This document shows, piece after piece, positions 1 through 10,262 of a stretch of 64,000 nucleotides of DNA (positions are counted from its first letter, which is position 1; every line of letters starts with the position of its first letter). The stretch lies in NCBI GenBank assembly GCA_949710005.1, contig OX453287.1, positions 16,804,060-16,868,059 of the forward strand. The letters run 5' to 3'. The DNA is from Ricordea florida (Eukaryota; Cnidaria; Anthozoa; Corallimorpharia; Ricordeidae). The notes under the pieces were generated by a model. It did no database searches and was not told where the DNA came from. It worked only from the letters and a program-made list of their open reading frames with translations. The position numbers and the translations under genes were made by a program.

Positions 1-594
1 ACTGAATGTTTCCGTTTCTTAATTGTGATCCAAAAATCGGACGACAAATATCGCTTCGGACGGGGGTTATTGCGTGATACCCGTCCTCCGATTTTGTACC
101 ACGTGACTCAAAATAGCCAATAAAATTGCTCAAAAATTAATCGGTGGGTTATAATCACCGATAATCACGTCGCCTTCGGCGTATAATTGTTATATAATAC
201 AGATGATGCTTGTATTTAGGAAGTTTAAAATCATGCGCGTGTCTCACGCATAAGCTCAGGCTGATGCACACAGCTTTGCGTTTTATCACGGACGGGGCAA
301 AGTTACGGAATGCTGATTGGCTGAAACAGGGGGCATTTTTCCCTTAATCATGAGGGCTCTTTTTGTAATCAAGAGGGCATGATTACTTGATCCTGACTGG
401 TTAACAGTTGCTTAGTAAAGAAGCGTCATTGTTTAATTACTGTTGGCAGCAACGGTTTGGAACCGTGTTTGCTGTAATTTCAAGAATATAATGTTCATTA
501 AAGCAATTGGTCAGTTAAACGGACCTGCCTCAATAATTTTGCCCTCTATGAGCTAAACAGGTAATCGCAATGTGCTCTCGTGCAATTAAGAAGA

Positions 595-630
<36 letters not shown>

Positions 631-739
631 TTCGCCACTTCACGGATCGGGCATGACCTCGAGCCAAATATTTTCCAGTCCGGCCCTCCCACTTAGTCAG
701 TGAGCACATAATTTTTTGGCAATGTCACATGCAAACCCG
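1..739. other. host sequence, no gene recognised
   Basis: No coding exon could be supported. A short stretch ending at about 560 before GTAATC looks like an exon end but has no supporting acceptor or homology. Sequence near 160-200 (CGCCTTCGGCG and AT-rich flanks) resembles the inverted-repeat element at 23776-23890. Confidence 0.4.
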
Positions 740-832
740 AAAAAAACAAATCGGAGTTCTCCGAATAGGAGTCGAACCTTCGACCTTCCGATTGCTAGTT
801 TCTACGCTCTACGACTTAGCTTTATTGAATGT
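740..832 (-). repeat. tRNA-derived SINE-like fragment
   Basis: Read on the minus strand the segment has a GGTTCGACTCC box typical of an RNA polymerase III B box, preceded at tRNA-like spacing by a degenerate GTCGTAGAGCGTAG arm. It lacks a full tRNA cloverleaf that I can draw, so a tRNA-derived SINE remnant is more likely than a functional tRNA. Confidence 0.45.
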
Positions 833-1072
833 CAAAGTGAAAGGATTGTGAAGTAAAGAAGATGGTACATTTTGAGCCTGGAAAACTTGTGAAAGATGTA
901 CTTTTCGGCACATTTTTTGGTGTTTCAGTTTCCCACCAGCGCAACATCTGCACCGGTTTCATAAGAAACTAACCCCTGTACACTATTTTACTGCACAGCT
1001 CAGTTTGTTTTTGGGTATCATATATGGTCATTTTTGTATCTATAGTCTTGATTCGCCTGTTCTCTTCTTCAG

Positions 1073-1925
1073 ACCAAGCGTAAGTTTGACCCTCTTCCTC
1101 CTGGATGGTTCTACAATGGCTCCCATTATGTCAGTTTGACGGGCGAGAAGGACAGCAACCATCCCTGTATCCTTTACTGTTTTAGTCACTGAAATGAGTT
1201 AAGTAGTCTTCATTCGCTGTGACAAAGGGCTAACGCTGGAAACTTCAGCACCCCCTTCTTTTACCTTATCAATTTGTTTAACTATCCTAAGTAGCCCTCA
1301 GTCAAGTTATATCCTTTACTGTAATGGCCACTGAAAAGGGTTAAGTCATCGTTAGTCACGTTTGAGCGTTTTCACTTGACTGTTAAAAGTAATTACGCAA
1401 TTGCTTTGATTTTCCATTGTTACGTTTGACCAGCTCGTACGCGCTTGGTGCTAACGACATGTATTTTTAGTTCTGATTGGTTCATTGTACTGTGTGCATC
1501 TGTTCTGATTGGTTCATTGTACTGTGTGCATCTGTTCTGATTGGTTCATTGTATTGTGTGCATCTGTTCTGATTGGTTTATTTTACTGTGTGCATCTGTT
1601 CTGATTGGTTCATTGGACTGTGTGCATCTGTTCTGATTGGTTCATTGGACTGTATGCATCTTCTGTCACTAGTCGAAGCAACTGTTTCGCTTTTGATTTT
1701 ACAGCAGTTGTTGAAAACTGTTCTATTAGTTGCTTAGGCTTTGCTAGGTTACGATGGGTGATTTTTTTTTGCAACTGTTATCCTTAACCACCATCAGTTC
1801 TTGAAACGTTCATTGAGGCTTATCTACAAGAAGTCAATGAAGACATCAAGCGGCACAATATGAAAGTTGACTCTCAGAAAACTGTCGTTAGGGACATGTT
1901 TGAGAAACCGAGGGGCAATCCTTGA
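1073..1925 (+). CDS. last two exons of an unrecognised host gene
   Basis: Two exons, 1073-1166 and 1798-1925, join in phase. The first follows a TTCTTCAG acceptor and reads TKRKFDPLPPGWFYNG and onward to a histidine-proline pair, leaving one T before a GT donor at 1167. The second follows CCATCAG, restores a Phe codon and reads LETFIEAYLQEVNEDI and onward to a TGA at 1923-1925. The matched phase, splice signals and lack of stops make this a real coding end. The region is hydrophilic with a predicted helix. I do not recognise the family; the 5' exons must lie left of the window or undetected before 1073. The 631-bp intron carries a 32-bp minisatellite. Confidence 0.7.
1471..1662 (+). repeat. 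32-bp minisatellite, six copies
   Basis: TTCTGATTGG recurs at 1471, 1503, 1535, 1567, 1599 and 1631, an exact 32-bp step. Each unit continues with TTCATTG and TGTGTGCATCTG, with few substitutions. The unit core is the reverse complement of CCAATCAGAA, a CCAAT-box-like string. It lies in an intron. Confidence 0.9.
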
Positions 1926-2350
1926 CGAACCTAGCACTTATAATGAAGTTTAAAAAAAATCCATGCGAGATTAACTGCCACACATTTCTTTTCACTTGTT
2001 ATAAAAAGCTCAGTCATCACAGGTTTCTCAGGCTTCGTACTTTTTGCCATTTATTTTTGTGCGATGTTTGTCGATATTTTTTAAGTAACGTTTCACGCAT
2101 TCACTAACCATTTGTTTCACGAGGCAAACCTCAGATTACACTATACACGGTTTTAACCTTTGGAAGGTGTTCAGACCTCCAGCTGCCCTGATGAGTAGAG
2201 TGGGCAGGCTGGACAGGCGAGTTGATGTAAGAAAAGCTGAAGGGGATTAGAGAAAGAGCCGTGATAAGGAATTGGGCATCTCTTTTTTCCCTTCTCTCTT
2301 CCCCTTCTTTGTCGGTTAAATAGGCCATTTTACAGTTTTGACCTGAGGAA

Positions 2351-2508
2351 CCTGGCCTCTGAATAGAAGTGAGGCTGGAGGTGACCTTGCTTGGTTACAA
2401 ACCTCCCTGCCTTTCATGTGCAAATCATATTATTTACATATGAAGAACAGGACGGTTTGTAACAAAACGAGGTCACCTCCAGCCTCGCTTCTATTCAAAG
2501 GCCAGGGT
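2351..2508. repeat. MITE-like inverted repeat
   Basis: The left arm (CTGGCCTCTGAATAGAAG, then GAGGCTGGAGGTGACC) is matched in inverse by the right arm ending GGCCAGG. Arms are about 40 bp around a roughly 80-bp centre with no coding potential. Confidence 0.65.
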
Positions 2509-2728
2509 ACTAAGCACACAACTGTAGAATGGTCTATTGCTAGCTTTGTGTTTTTCACGCGTGTTTCGGGGCTACTTACCAAATGAGCGGGTGAAAAGTC
2601 AGAGTTAGCAGTCTTTTGTATTGTAAACATTGTTTGCAAAACTGTTTATACCGGTGTGAACAACATTGAACTGAAAGTACAGCACTTGCTTAGTGTTTTC
2701 CATTCATGTTTTCGTGATTACCCCATAC

Positions 2729-2880
2729 TTGTCCAATACTCTGACAAATTTATGCACAGCATTGTATTGAAATGCATTGTGTTGTATTGTGTCGTTCTAG
2801 AATGCATTGTTGAACTATTGTTATGGCCATATAATACAATACAATGCAATGCATAAATTTTTCGGAGTATTGGACAACCC
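2729..2880. repeat. MITE-like inverted repeat
   Basis: The left arm with TTGTCCAATACTC, TTTATGCA and CATTGTATTG is mirrored by CAATGCAATGCATAAA and GAGTATTGGACAA on the right. The long hairpin and lack of coding content suggest a MITE. Confidence 0.65.
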
Positions 2881-4440
2881 TCGTTTATGTACCGGTGCGA
2901 ACAACCTGGAGCTTAAAATGCCCATTCTAATGTGGCACACCTCGAATTATTTTCCGTAATATACTATTATTCTTTCAACGTCCTTTCTCTAAAGTGCCGA
3001 TAACGTTACCGGACCGGAGCTCCATTTATAAGTCGGAATCTATCAAATATTATTTCAATACTTAGCGTACAAATCAGCCTAACATGCGAGTTAACGTAGA
3101 GTTGTATTCCTTGACCTTCAAAGCAATAAAACTGTGATTCCCGTTGTAAATATTGCAACAATTAAGTCGCTTTCCAGGCTCGGTAAATTACCCGGCCTTT
3201 CGAGAAACGGATCCGGCCGGAGGTTCTTCTTTACGTTGCTATGGCTACTGAAATTAGGCTAATGTGCAAAGATTACAAAACTAATAATGTTGGGAGACTA
3301 TTCTTGCACTTCGGGCTCCTTGTTTGGGATACCTAACATTTGTAAGTTATTTTCTTTCATTTATCTTAAACTAACAGAAGAGGTGGCTTTTCTTAAATTA
3401 TCGTGTTACGTGCCATATTGCTAACCAGGGACCGCGTTACTCATTTACATATAATTGTCCCAATTACTCAGTTTTAAAGATAAGGTATTTGTATTCACTT
3501 ATTTTGGAAGAGTGTTGTTCTAAAAATTGATTAAGTTATGTAAAGAGTGAACATTTACTTAATTTATTGTAGAGGCGTCAAAGCCCTAATTGAAGAAAAT
3601 AAACCCGTTCGTTTTTAGTACTGTAACAGAGTGGTGTATTAGTAAAGGCATTTCCGAAACTGACCTTTTTCATGACCATGCAATTCTCAAAATCGAAATA
3701 AAGTACATTTTGGGACATTCTATAGAAGGCTTCACGGAGTACAGATGATAGAATTTTCAAAAATTTGACAACCTGTTATTGCCAGTTTGTCTGCAAGCAC
3801 TTTATTTTCGTCTTTTTAGCATGCAACTCTGAACGCACGAATTACAAGGAAATTTGCTCAGGTCGTGCTATTATTGACATTGTTTGTGAAGACCCTTAGT
3901 CGTCACTCCCTGCAAGGATGAGGCGTAACCGAGAGAAAGGACTATGTTAGTGGACGCGACTCATGAGGGTACTCAATTCCTGGCAAGAGATATGCGTTAT
4001 TGACCAAACGTGACGTCAACAAGGCTCGATATTGGCCGTGTTTTTTTTCGTTTGTGTTTTTGGAGGTCAATAATAAATGGGGCCGGTTGTTCGAAGGCTG
4101 ATTAGCGCTAACCTAATTTTAACCCGAGTTTCTTTTCCTCTTGTTAAAAGGCATTTTCTCCAATAACGTTCTGTAAATTTGTAAGAGCATACCATCATCA
4201 AATTGTATTCAAAAAGAATTATACTGAATGTGCTTTTTAAGCTCTCGTATCTGCATTAAAATTTCGCACTAACCCTGGGTTACCTTGACCCTGCTTCGAA
4301 CAACCCGGCCTGGGCCAATATCCAGCCATCTTCACCGAACAAGTTGGGTCAATAAAGGACTTATTATATGGCCACATTGCTTTGTTTTGTTTCGCGGAAC
4401 AACGCTGGAAATCCCGAACGGGTAAGATTGGCCACTATTG
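2881..4440. other. host sequence, no gene recognised
   Basis: AT-rich intergenic or intronic DNA. Open frames here are short, lack homology and have no paired splice signals that I could support. Confidence 0.4.
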
Positions 4441-4447
4441 CCTGCCC

Positions 4448-4890
4448 GGTTGGCCAATCAGAACTCAGGATTCGCCTCATCTTGTCCGCTCGAGTAGCCA
4501 ATCAGAACTCAGGATTCACCTCATTTCGCCCGCTCGTGTAGCCAATCAGAACTCAGGATTCGACTTATCTTGCCCGCTCGAGTAGCCAATCAGAACTCAG
4601 GGTTCGCCTCCTCTCGCCCGCTCGAGTAGCCAATCAGTACTCAGGATTCGCCTCATCTTGTCCGCTCGAGTAGCCAATCAGAACTCAGGATTCACCTCAT
4701 CTTGCCCGCTCGAGTAGCCAATCAGAACTCAGGATTCACCTCATCTCGCCTGCCCGGGTAGCCAATCAGAACTCAGGAACGACTCATCTTGTCCACTCGA
4801 GTAGCTAATCAGAACTCAGGATTCACCTCCTCTTGTCCGCTCGGGTAGCCAATCAGAACCGAGGATTCGACTCATCTTGCCCGCTCGCGG
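4448..4890 (+). repeat. 44-bp minisatellite, ten copies
   Basis: Ten units at about 44-bp spacing each carry AGCCAATCAGAACTCAGG followed by a variable ATTCRCCTCATCTTG and a CCGCTCGAG end. Units differ by substitutions, so the array is not brand new. A 67-codon open frame across it is only a by-product of the repeat. The core CCAATCAGAAC matches the inverse of the 1471-1662 array. Confidence 0.92.
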
Positions 4891-5633
4891 AACCAGCCAA
4901 ATAAGAATTGCTCTTTTCGTTAAGTGAAATAGCGCCTGTATATAGTTCTAACCTTAAGTGATCGTTAGGGTCCTGAAAATGACGCTTGTAATGAAAATGT
5001 CAGTCCCAGGAGTCAGTCCACTTTATAACAACTGTTTGAGGTTGCGCTCGCGGGTATTCTGTCCAAGGGAGCTAGCATGTTTGAGGTCAAGGTGGTAAAT
5101 AGCAGCTAAAAAGCTTGTTCTCGCTCTGACGAAGGGCTAACGCTCGAAACCTCGACTCCCCTTAAATCTTGCGGTGCTGAAACTCACTTTATTTTTAATG
5201 ATTGTGCCGCCATGGAAATGCCTGAGACCTATCCCAGGTCCTCTGTCGAGGCTGGTGAACTGTTTTCAAACATGGCTGACGTTCATTTTCCATGGGCGTC
5301 GCCATCTTGAATACGTTTGATAGCCTATTTTTTCTTCGTAAAAAGCTTGTCCACCAGGTTTTTTTTTGCTCCCGATCCTCATCTTTATTGCCTGTTGCAG
5401 GCTTTGAGGATACCTTCCTCCAAACCTTTGACTAACAATGCATTCCACCATTTAACTACGGCTTCAGTAAATAGATAAAATGTAACAACCGGATTCAAAC
5501 CATGTTCAGTTTTTGGTCCTGTGTTGCTGCCCAATCTATGAATGGAATCATGATGGTAATCATTCCCGAAAGAAACTAGCGTTGTCTGAATGTCCTGTAG
5601 CCTCTGGAGACTGCAAAACCGAAAGTTTTTCTC

Positions 5634-5907
5634 TTAACCATTTCACTCCTAGGGGATCTTAATTTGATGAGTAAAATCGTATGGCGTTAGACAGAGTAAA
5701 ATCTATAAAGTCACTCTTGGGAGTGAAAGGGTTAAGGGAGATAGCTTTTTAACTCTCTCACTCCCAAGGGGCTTAATTTGATGAGTGATGAAATCGTCTG
5801 GCGTTAGACAGAGTAAAATCCATAAAGTCACTCTCTGGAGTGGTTGTTTTTTAAGGGAGATAGTTTTTTTTAACCCTTTCACTCCCAAGGGGTCTCCATT
5901 TGACGAG
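5634..5907. repeat. host tandem repeat, about 110-bp unit, interrupted by E1
   Basis: Three successive units contain TTTGATGAGTAAAATCG or close variants, GGCGTTAGACAGAGTAAAATC, then GGAGTGAAAGGGTTAA. The third unit is cut at 5907 and resumes after element E1 at 21587 with ACGAGTAAAATCG and GGCGTTAGACAG, so E1 inserted inside it. Confidence 0.75.
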
Positions 5908-6283
5908 AGTAGATGTAAAAAGCGGTTTTTAGGACAAAAATGAAAAAAAAATGAAAAAATTTATCAGAGATTTATCAGAGATTTATCAGAGATTTATCAG
6001 AGATTTGCCAAGGATTTTTGCTAGCTAAAAACCAAGCCGATACAAAGCCGATACCAAGCCGATACAAAGCCGATACCAAGCCGATACCAAGCCGATACCA
6101 AGCCGATACCAAGCCGATACCAAGCCGATACCAAGCCGATACCAAGCCGATACCAAGCCGATACCAAGCCGATACAAAGCCGATACAAAGACTATATGAA
6201 ATTGGTGAAGCCGACACAAAGCCAACACAAAGCTGAAATGAAAATTTTACAGTTGTAGAGGTTTTCGAACTAGGGAGGCTGGG

Positions 6284-6324
<41 letters not shown>

Positions 6325-6444
6325 AATACTAGGACAAATAAAAAATTAAAAATAAATGTTATTTAAAAAAAGAAGAATTAATATACAAAATGGAGAATTT
6401 AGAAAGATTAAATGTGCCGCAATTAAAACAACTTGCTAGAGAGC
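5908..6444 (+). repeat. E1 left terminal inverted repeat
   Basis: Order inward: terminal AGTAGATGTAAAAAGCGG, A-rich spacer, 11-bp repeats of TTATCAGAGAT, about 15 copies of the 11-bp unit AAGCCGATACM, unique sequence, a 36-A run, an AT-rich promoter-like segment, then the first 55 nt of the polymerase gene. Identity to the right TIR stops just after codon 18. Confidence 0.93.
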
Positions 6445-9400
6445 AAGGTATACCGAGATATTATTGGCTACGTAGAGCTCAACTTATTGAAGTTCTTAAT
6501 AATATACCAAACCAACAACAAAGACCCGCTCCTGCCCCTATAAATAATATACTAAATCAACAACAAAGATACATTCTTGATGAACCAATACCTGAGATTA
6601 ATGTTCCCATTCTAGAACCTTCCAAACCAACATCTAAATCCACTTTGGTTGAAAATTTGGGAAGAAAAGTTATTAAAGCGAATAAAAAGTTTACAGATTG
6701 GATTCTATCTTTAATCCCAGAAAATATAAAAAAGACTGTAAAAGAAAGAGTAGAAAGACAGAAGGAAAAGTTTAACAGGATATTCAAAAGTTTAACCCCT
6801 AAAGAAAAACAAACAGCATTAAAGGGATATCTGAAAACCCACAGGATAGATGGGCAAAAAGGGTATGGCCCAAAAACATTTATTAATAAAATCAAACCAA
6901 AAGTTATTGATCTAATTAAAAAGCAAAAGAAACCGATAAAGATAAAATTTATATTTACATGTAAGTTCATAAAAAAGAATCCTGCTACAAGACAGACCGA
7001 TGAAAACTCAGGATACTTTCATTCAACCGTAGAAACGATTACTTCTTCAAGTGATTTATCTGAATTATTCGATACTATGACAAATGGGTTACTCGAAAAG
7101 GCTGAAAAGTTTCAAAATGAAGGTTCTGGATGGCAATTCAATCAAGTTGAATACTTTGATATCAACATCGACCCTTTTGAACCTTTTGTCGGAAGTTCAT
7201 ATATTAATTTGCCGCAAAAATTAGCAGTAAAAAAGGCGATTATTAATGTTAGGAATGAGAATGATCATGAGTGTTTTAAGTGGGCCGTAACATCAGCTGT
7301 ATATATACAAGATATTCATCCAGAGAGACAAAACAAAGAAATGATTGAAAATTCGAAGAACTTCAACTGGTCTGGAATAGAATTCCCCACTTCATTAAAA
7401 CAGATTGATAGGTTTGAAAAGCAAAACCCCAAATACACGATTAATGTCTATGGATATGATAATGATGATGTATACCCACTAAGAATAAGTAAAAAACAAA
7501 AAGGTGAACTAATTAACCTACTTTTAATATCAGAAGATGAAAATAATCATTATTGTTGGATAAAGAATATGAGTAGATTGTTAGCTTCAAAAGTTAGTAA
7601 ACATAAATCTAAGATGTACTTTTGCCCTAGATGCCTAAACGCATTCCAGTCAGAAAAATCATTGGAAAAACATTTAGAATACTGCGGCGCAAATAAAGAA
7701 GTCAAGATTGATATGCCAAAAGATGAAGATGGAAATCCAAAGTATATTAAATTCAATAATTATAATAGAAAAATGCGCGTACCATTTGTTGTATACGTGG
7801 ACTTTGAGTGTCATCCAGAGAAAATAGATACCTGCTCACCAAATGAAAGCGAAAGTTTTACTAATAAATATCAGAAACATAAAGCATCAGGATTCAGCTA
7901 TCTCATAAAGTCTTTTGATGATGAACTATTTCCACCAGAGCTTGTACAATATACCGCCGAATCCTCAGATGATGATATCCCACAGATATTTGTGGATAAT
8001 TTAGAGCAAGATATTAAGAAAATTTACAATAAGACAAAATACCACAAAAAAGCGGAGAATATATCAGAAACGGATAAAAAAGAATATGAAAATGCTACTC
8101 AATGTCATATATGTGAGAGAGAATTAGGAGAAGATAAGGTATTAGATCATTGTCATCTCACAGGAAAGTATAGAGGAGCAGCTCATAATGAATGTAACTT
8201 AAATTATAAGATTCCAAAATTCTTCCCCGTAATATTTCACAACTTATCTGGATATGACGCCCATCTTTTTATTAAGAATCTCAGCGCAACAGAAGGTAAA
8301 ATAAACTGCATCCCCAATAGCGAGGAAAAGTATATTTCTTTCACAAAACAGATTGTGGTTGATAAATTTATAAATAAAGAAGGTAAGCAGATTGATGTTA
8401 AGCGAGATATTAGATTTATAGATTCATTTAAATTTATGGCATCAAGTCTAGAAAAATTAGTAACTAATCTCCCAAAAGAATCTTTCAAAAACTTAAATAT
8501 TTTCTATAAAGGTGAAGAATTAAAGGTATTGTTTAGAAAGGGCGTATTTCCATATGATTGGTTTGATGGGTTTGATAAACTCAATGAAACCCAACTTCCA
8601 CCAAAGGATGCATTCTATTCAATACTAAACGATGAAAAAATAACAGAAGATGATTATAAACACGCACAAAAGGTATGGGAAACCTTCAATATGAAAACAA
8701 TGAGGGAATATCACGACTTATATCTTATGTCAGACGTACTACTTTTAGCGGATGTATTTGAGAACTTTAGGGATGTTTGTCAAACACATTATGGTTTAGA
8801 TCCAGCCCACTATTATACATCACCAGGACTAGCTTGGGATGCCGCATTAAAGATAACAAAAGTTAATTTGGAGTTGCTAACTGACATCGATATGCTGCTT
8901 ATGATTGAGAAAGGAATTAGGGGTGGTGTATCTATGATTTCTACTAGATATGGGAAAGCAAACAACCCACACATGAAAGAATATGATCCCAACCTACCCA
9001 AAACGTATATAGAATATCTTGACGCTAATAATTTATATGGTGGAGGAATGAGTGAACCATTACCTACTCACGGTTTTAAATGGATGACTGATAAAGATCT
9101 TTCAGACTGGGAAAATACCCCATGTATACTAGAGGTTGATTTAGAATACCCAACTCACCTTCATGATTTACACAATGATTATCCTATAGCTCCAGAAAGG
9201 ATTGTAGTTAATAAAGTGGAGAAATTAATCCCAAACCTTAACAATAAGGTAAAGTATGTTGTTCATCATAAAACACTAAAACTTTACCAATCATTTGGAT
9301 TAAAAATAACAAAGATTCATAGAGGAATTGCATTCAAAGAGTCTGATTGGTTGAAATCATACATTGAATTGAATACCAACCTAAGATCAAAAGCGAATAA

Positions 9401-10262
9401 CGACTTTGAAAAAGATTTTTTCAAGTTAATGAATAACTCCGTATTTGGGAAAACAATGGAAAACATTAGAAATAGGGTTGACATTAGATTAGTTACAAAC
9501 CAAAAAGATGCGAAAAAATTAATATCAAAACCTAACTATCAGCATCGCACTATCTTTTGTGAAAATCTTGTAGCCATCCACATGAAGAAAAAAAAGTTAG
9601 TATTCAATAAACCCGTTTACTTAGGTATGTGCATTCTGGATTTAAGTAAAACAATAATGTACAACTTTCATTATAATTATATCAAACCAAAGTATGGAGA
9701 AAAGGCTAAATTGCTTTTTACAGATACTGATAGTCTCGCATATTTGATAGAAACGGAAGATTTCTACAAGGACATTGCCCCAGATGTTATGGAAAGGTTT
9801 GACACTTCCAATTTTCCTGAAAACCATAAATCAGGTATTAAGACCGATAAAAACAAAAAAGTCATCAATAAGTTTAAGGATGAAGCTGGCGGTCAACAGA
9901 TAGCAGAATTTGTAGGTCTAAGAGCCAAGTTATACTCATACAGGATGGATGAAGGTGAAGAGATAAAAAAGGACAAAGGGGTAAAGACATCAGTAGTAAA
10001 AAAGACAATAAGCTTTAATGATTACAAAAATTGTCTATTCAATAAACAGCCACAAATGAGACAGATGAATGTAATCAGAAGTCATATGCATGATGTTTAT
10101 ACCGAAACTGTTAACAAAGTTGCATTGTCTTGCGATGATGACAAAAGAATAATTTGTGAAGATGGAATAAATACTTTTGCCTACGGCCATTATCGGGTGG
10201 AGCCCTCCCCAGCAGAGCTGGATCTTATCAAAATAGAATTAGGAGGCAACTCAGTATCATAG
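6390..10262 (+). CDS. polB: protein-primed-type DNA polymerase B with SAP and HNH modules
   Basis: This 1290-aa protein would copy the element's linear DNA in the nucleus or particle factory. In order: SAP-like motif (residues 3-38), linker, C2H2-like finger (C412, C415, H428, C432), ExoI core VDFE (470-473), HNH/endonuclease-VII-like cluster with CHIC and LDHCHLTGKYRGAAHNEC (572-602), ExoII NLSGYD (618-623), ExoIII YHDLYLMSD (774-782), palm motif A DANNLYG (878-884), motif B KLMNNSVFG (1012-1020), motif C FTDTDS (1110-1115) and a KLY motif (1180-1182). All catalytic motifs are present. The start is the ATG inside the TIR. The last 73 bp overlap the convergent integrase gene, and a 30-bp hairpin insertion there adds ten codons relative to E2. 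Confidence 0.97.
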   Translation: MENLERLNVPQLKQLAREQGIPRYYWLRRAQLIEVLNNIPNQQQRPAPAPINNILNQQQRYILDEPIPEINVPILEPSKPTSKSTLVENLGRKVIKANKKFTDWILSLIPENIKKTVKERVERQKEKFNRIFKSLTPKEKQTALKGYLKTHRIDGQKGYGPKTFINKIKPKVIDLIKKQKKPIKIKFIFTCKFIKKNPATRQTDENSGYFHSTVETITSSSDLSELFDTMTNGLLEKAEKFQNEGSGWQFNQVEYFDINIDPFEPFVGSSYINLPQKLAVKKAIINVRNENDHECFKWAVTSAVYIQDIHPERQNKEMIENSKNFNWSGIEFPTSLKQIDRFEKQNPKYTINVYGYDNDDVYPLRISKKQKGELINLLLISEDENNHYCWIKNMSRLLASKVSKHKSKMYFCPRCLNAFQSEKSLEKHLEYCGANKEVKIDMPKDEDGNPKYIKFNNYNRKMRVPFVVYVDFECHPEKIDTCSPNESESFTNKYQKHKASGFSYLIKSFDDELFPPELVQYTAESSDDDIPQIFVDNLEQDIKKIYNKTKYHKKAENISETDKKEYENATQCHICERELGEDKVLDHCHLTGKYRGAAHNECNLNYKIPKFFPVIFHNLSGYDAHLFIKNLSATEGKINCIPNSEEKYISFTKQIVVDKFINKEGKQIDVKRDIRFIDSFKFMASSLEKLVTNLPKESFKNLNIFYKGEELKVLFRKGVFPYDWFDGFDKLNETQLPPKDAFYSILNDEKITEDDYKHAQKVWETFNMKTMREYHDLYLMSDVLLLADVFENFRDVCQTHYGLDPAHYYTSPGLAWDAALKITKVNLELLTDIDMLLMIEKGIRGGVSMISTRYGKANNPHMKEYDPNLPKTYIEYLDANNLYGGGMSEPLPTHGFKWMTDKDLSDWENTPCILEVDLEYPTHLHDLHNDYPIAPERIVVNKVEKLIPNLNNKVKYVVHHKTLKLYQSFGLKITKIHRGIAFKESDWLKSYIELNTNLRSKANNDFEKDFFKLMNNSVFGKTMENIRNRVDIRLVTNQKDAKKLISKPNYQHRTIFCENLVAIHMKKKKLVFNKPVYLGMCILDLSKTIMYNFHYNYIKPKYGEKAKLLFTDTDSLAYLIETEDFYKDIAPDVMERFDTSNFPENHKSGIKTDKNKKVINKFKDEAGGQQIAEFVGLRAKLYSYRMDEGEEIKKDKGVKTSVVKKTISFNDYKNCLFNKQPQMRQMNVIRSHMHDVYTETVNKVALSCDDDKRIICEDGINTFAYGHYRVEPSPAELDLIKIELGGNSVS

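Noticed and set aside
4448-4890. CRISPR-like appearance of regularly spaced repeats
   Set aside because: Units are contiguous 44-bp minisatellite copies without unique spacers, in animal DNA.
5975-6236. Open frames on both strands with periodic peptides such as ADTKPIPSRY
   Set aside because: They are the translation of the 11-bp TIR array and occur in several frames and at both ends; not genes.
6286-6321. 36-A run as the tail of a retroposed gene
   Set aside because: It lies within both TIRs as part of the element and no retrocopy adjoins it.
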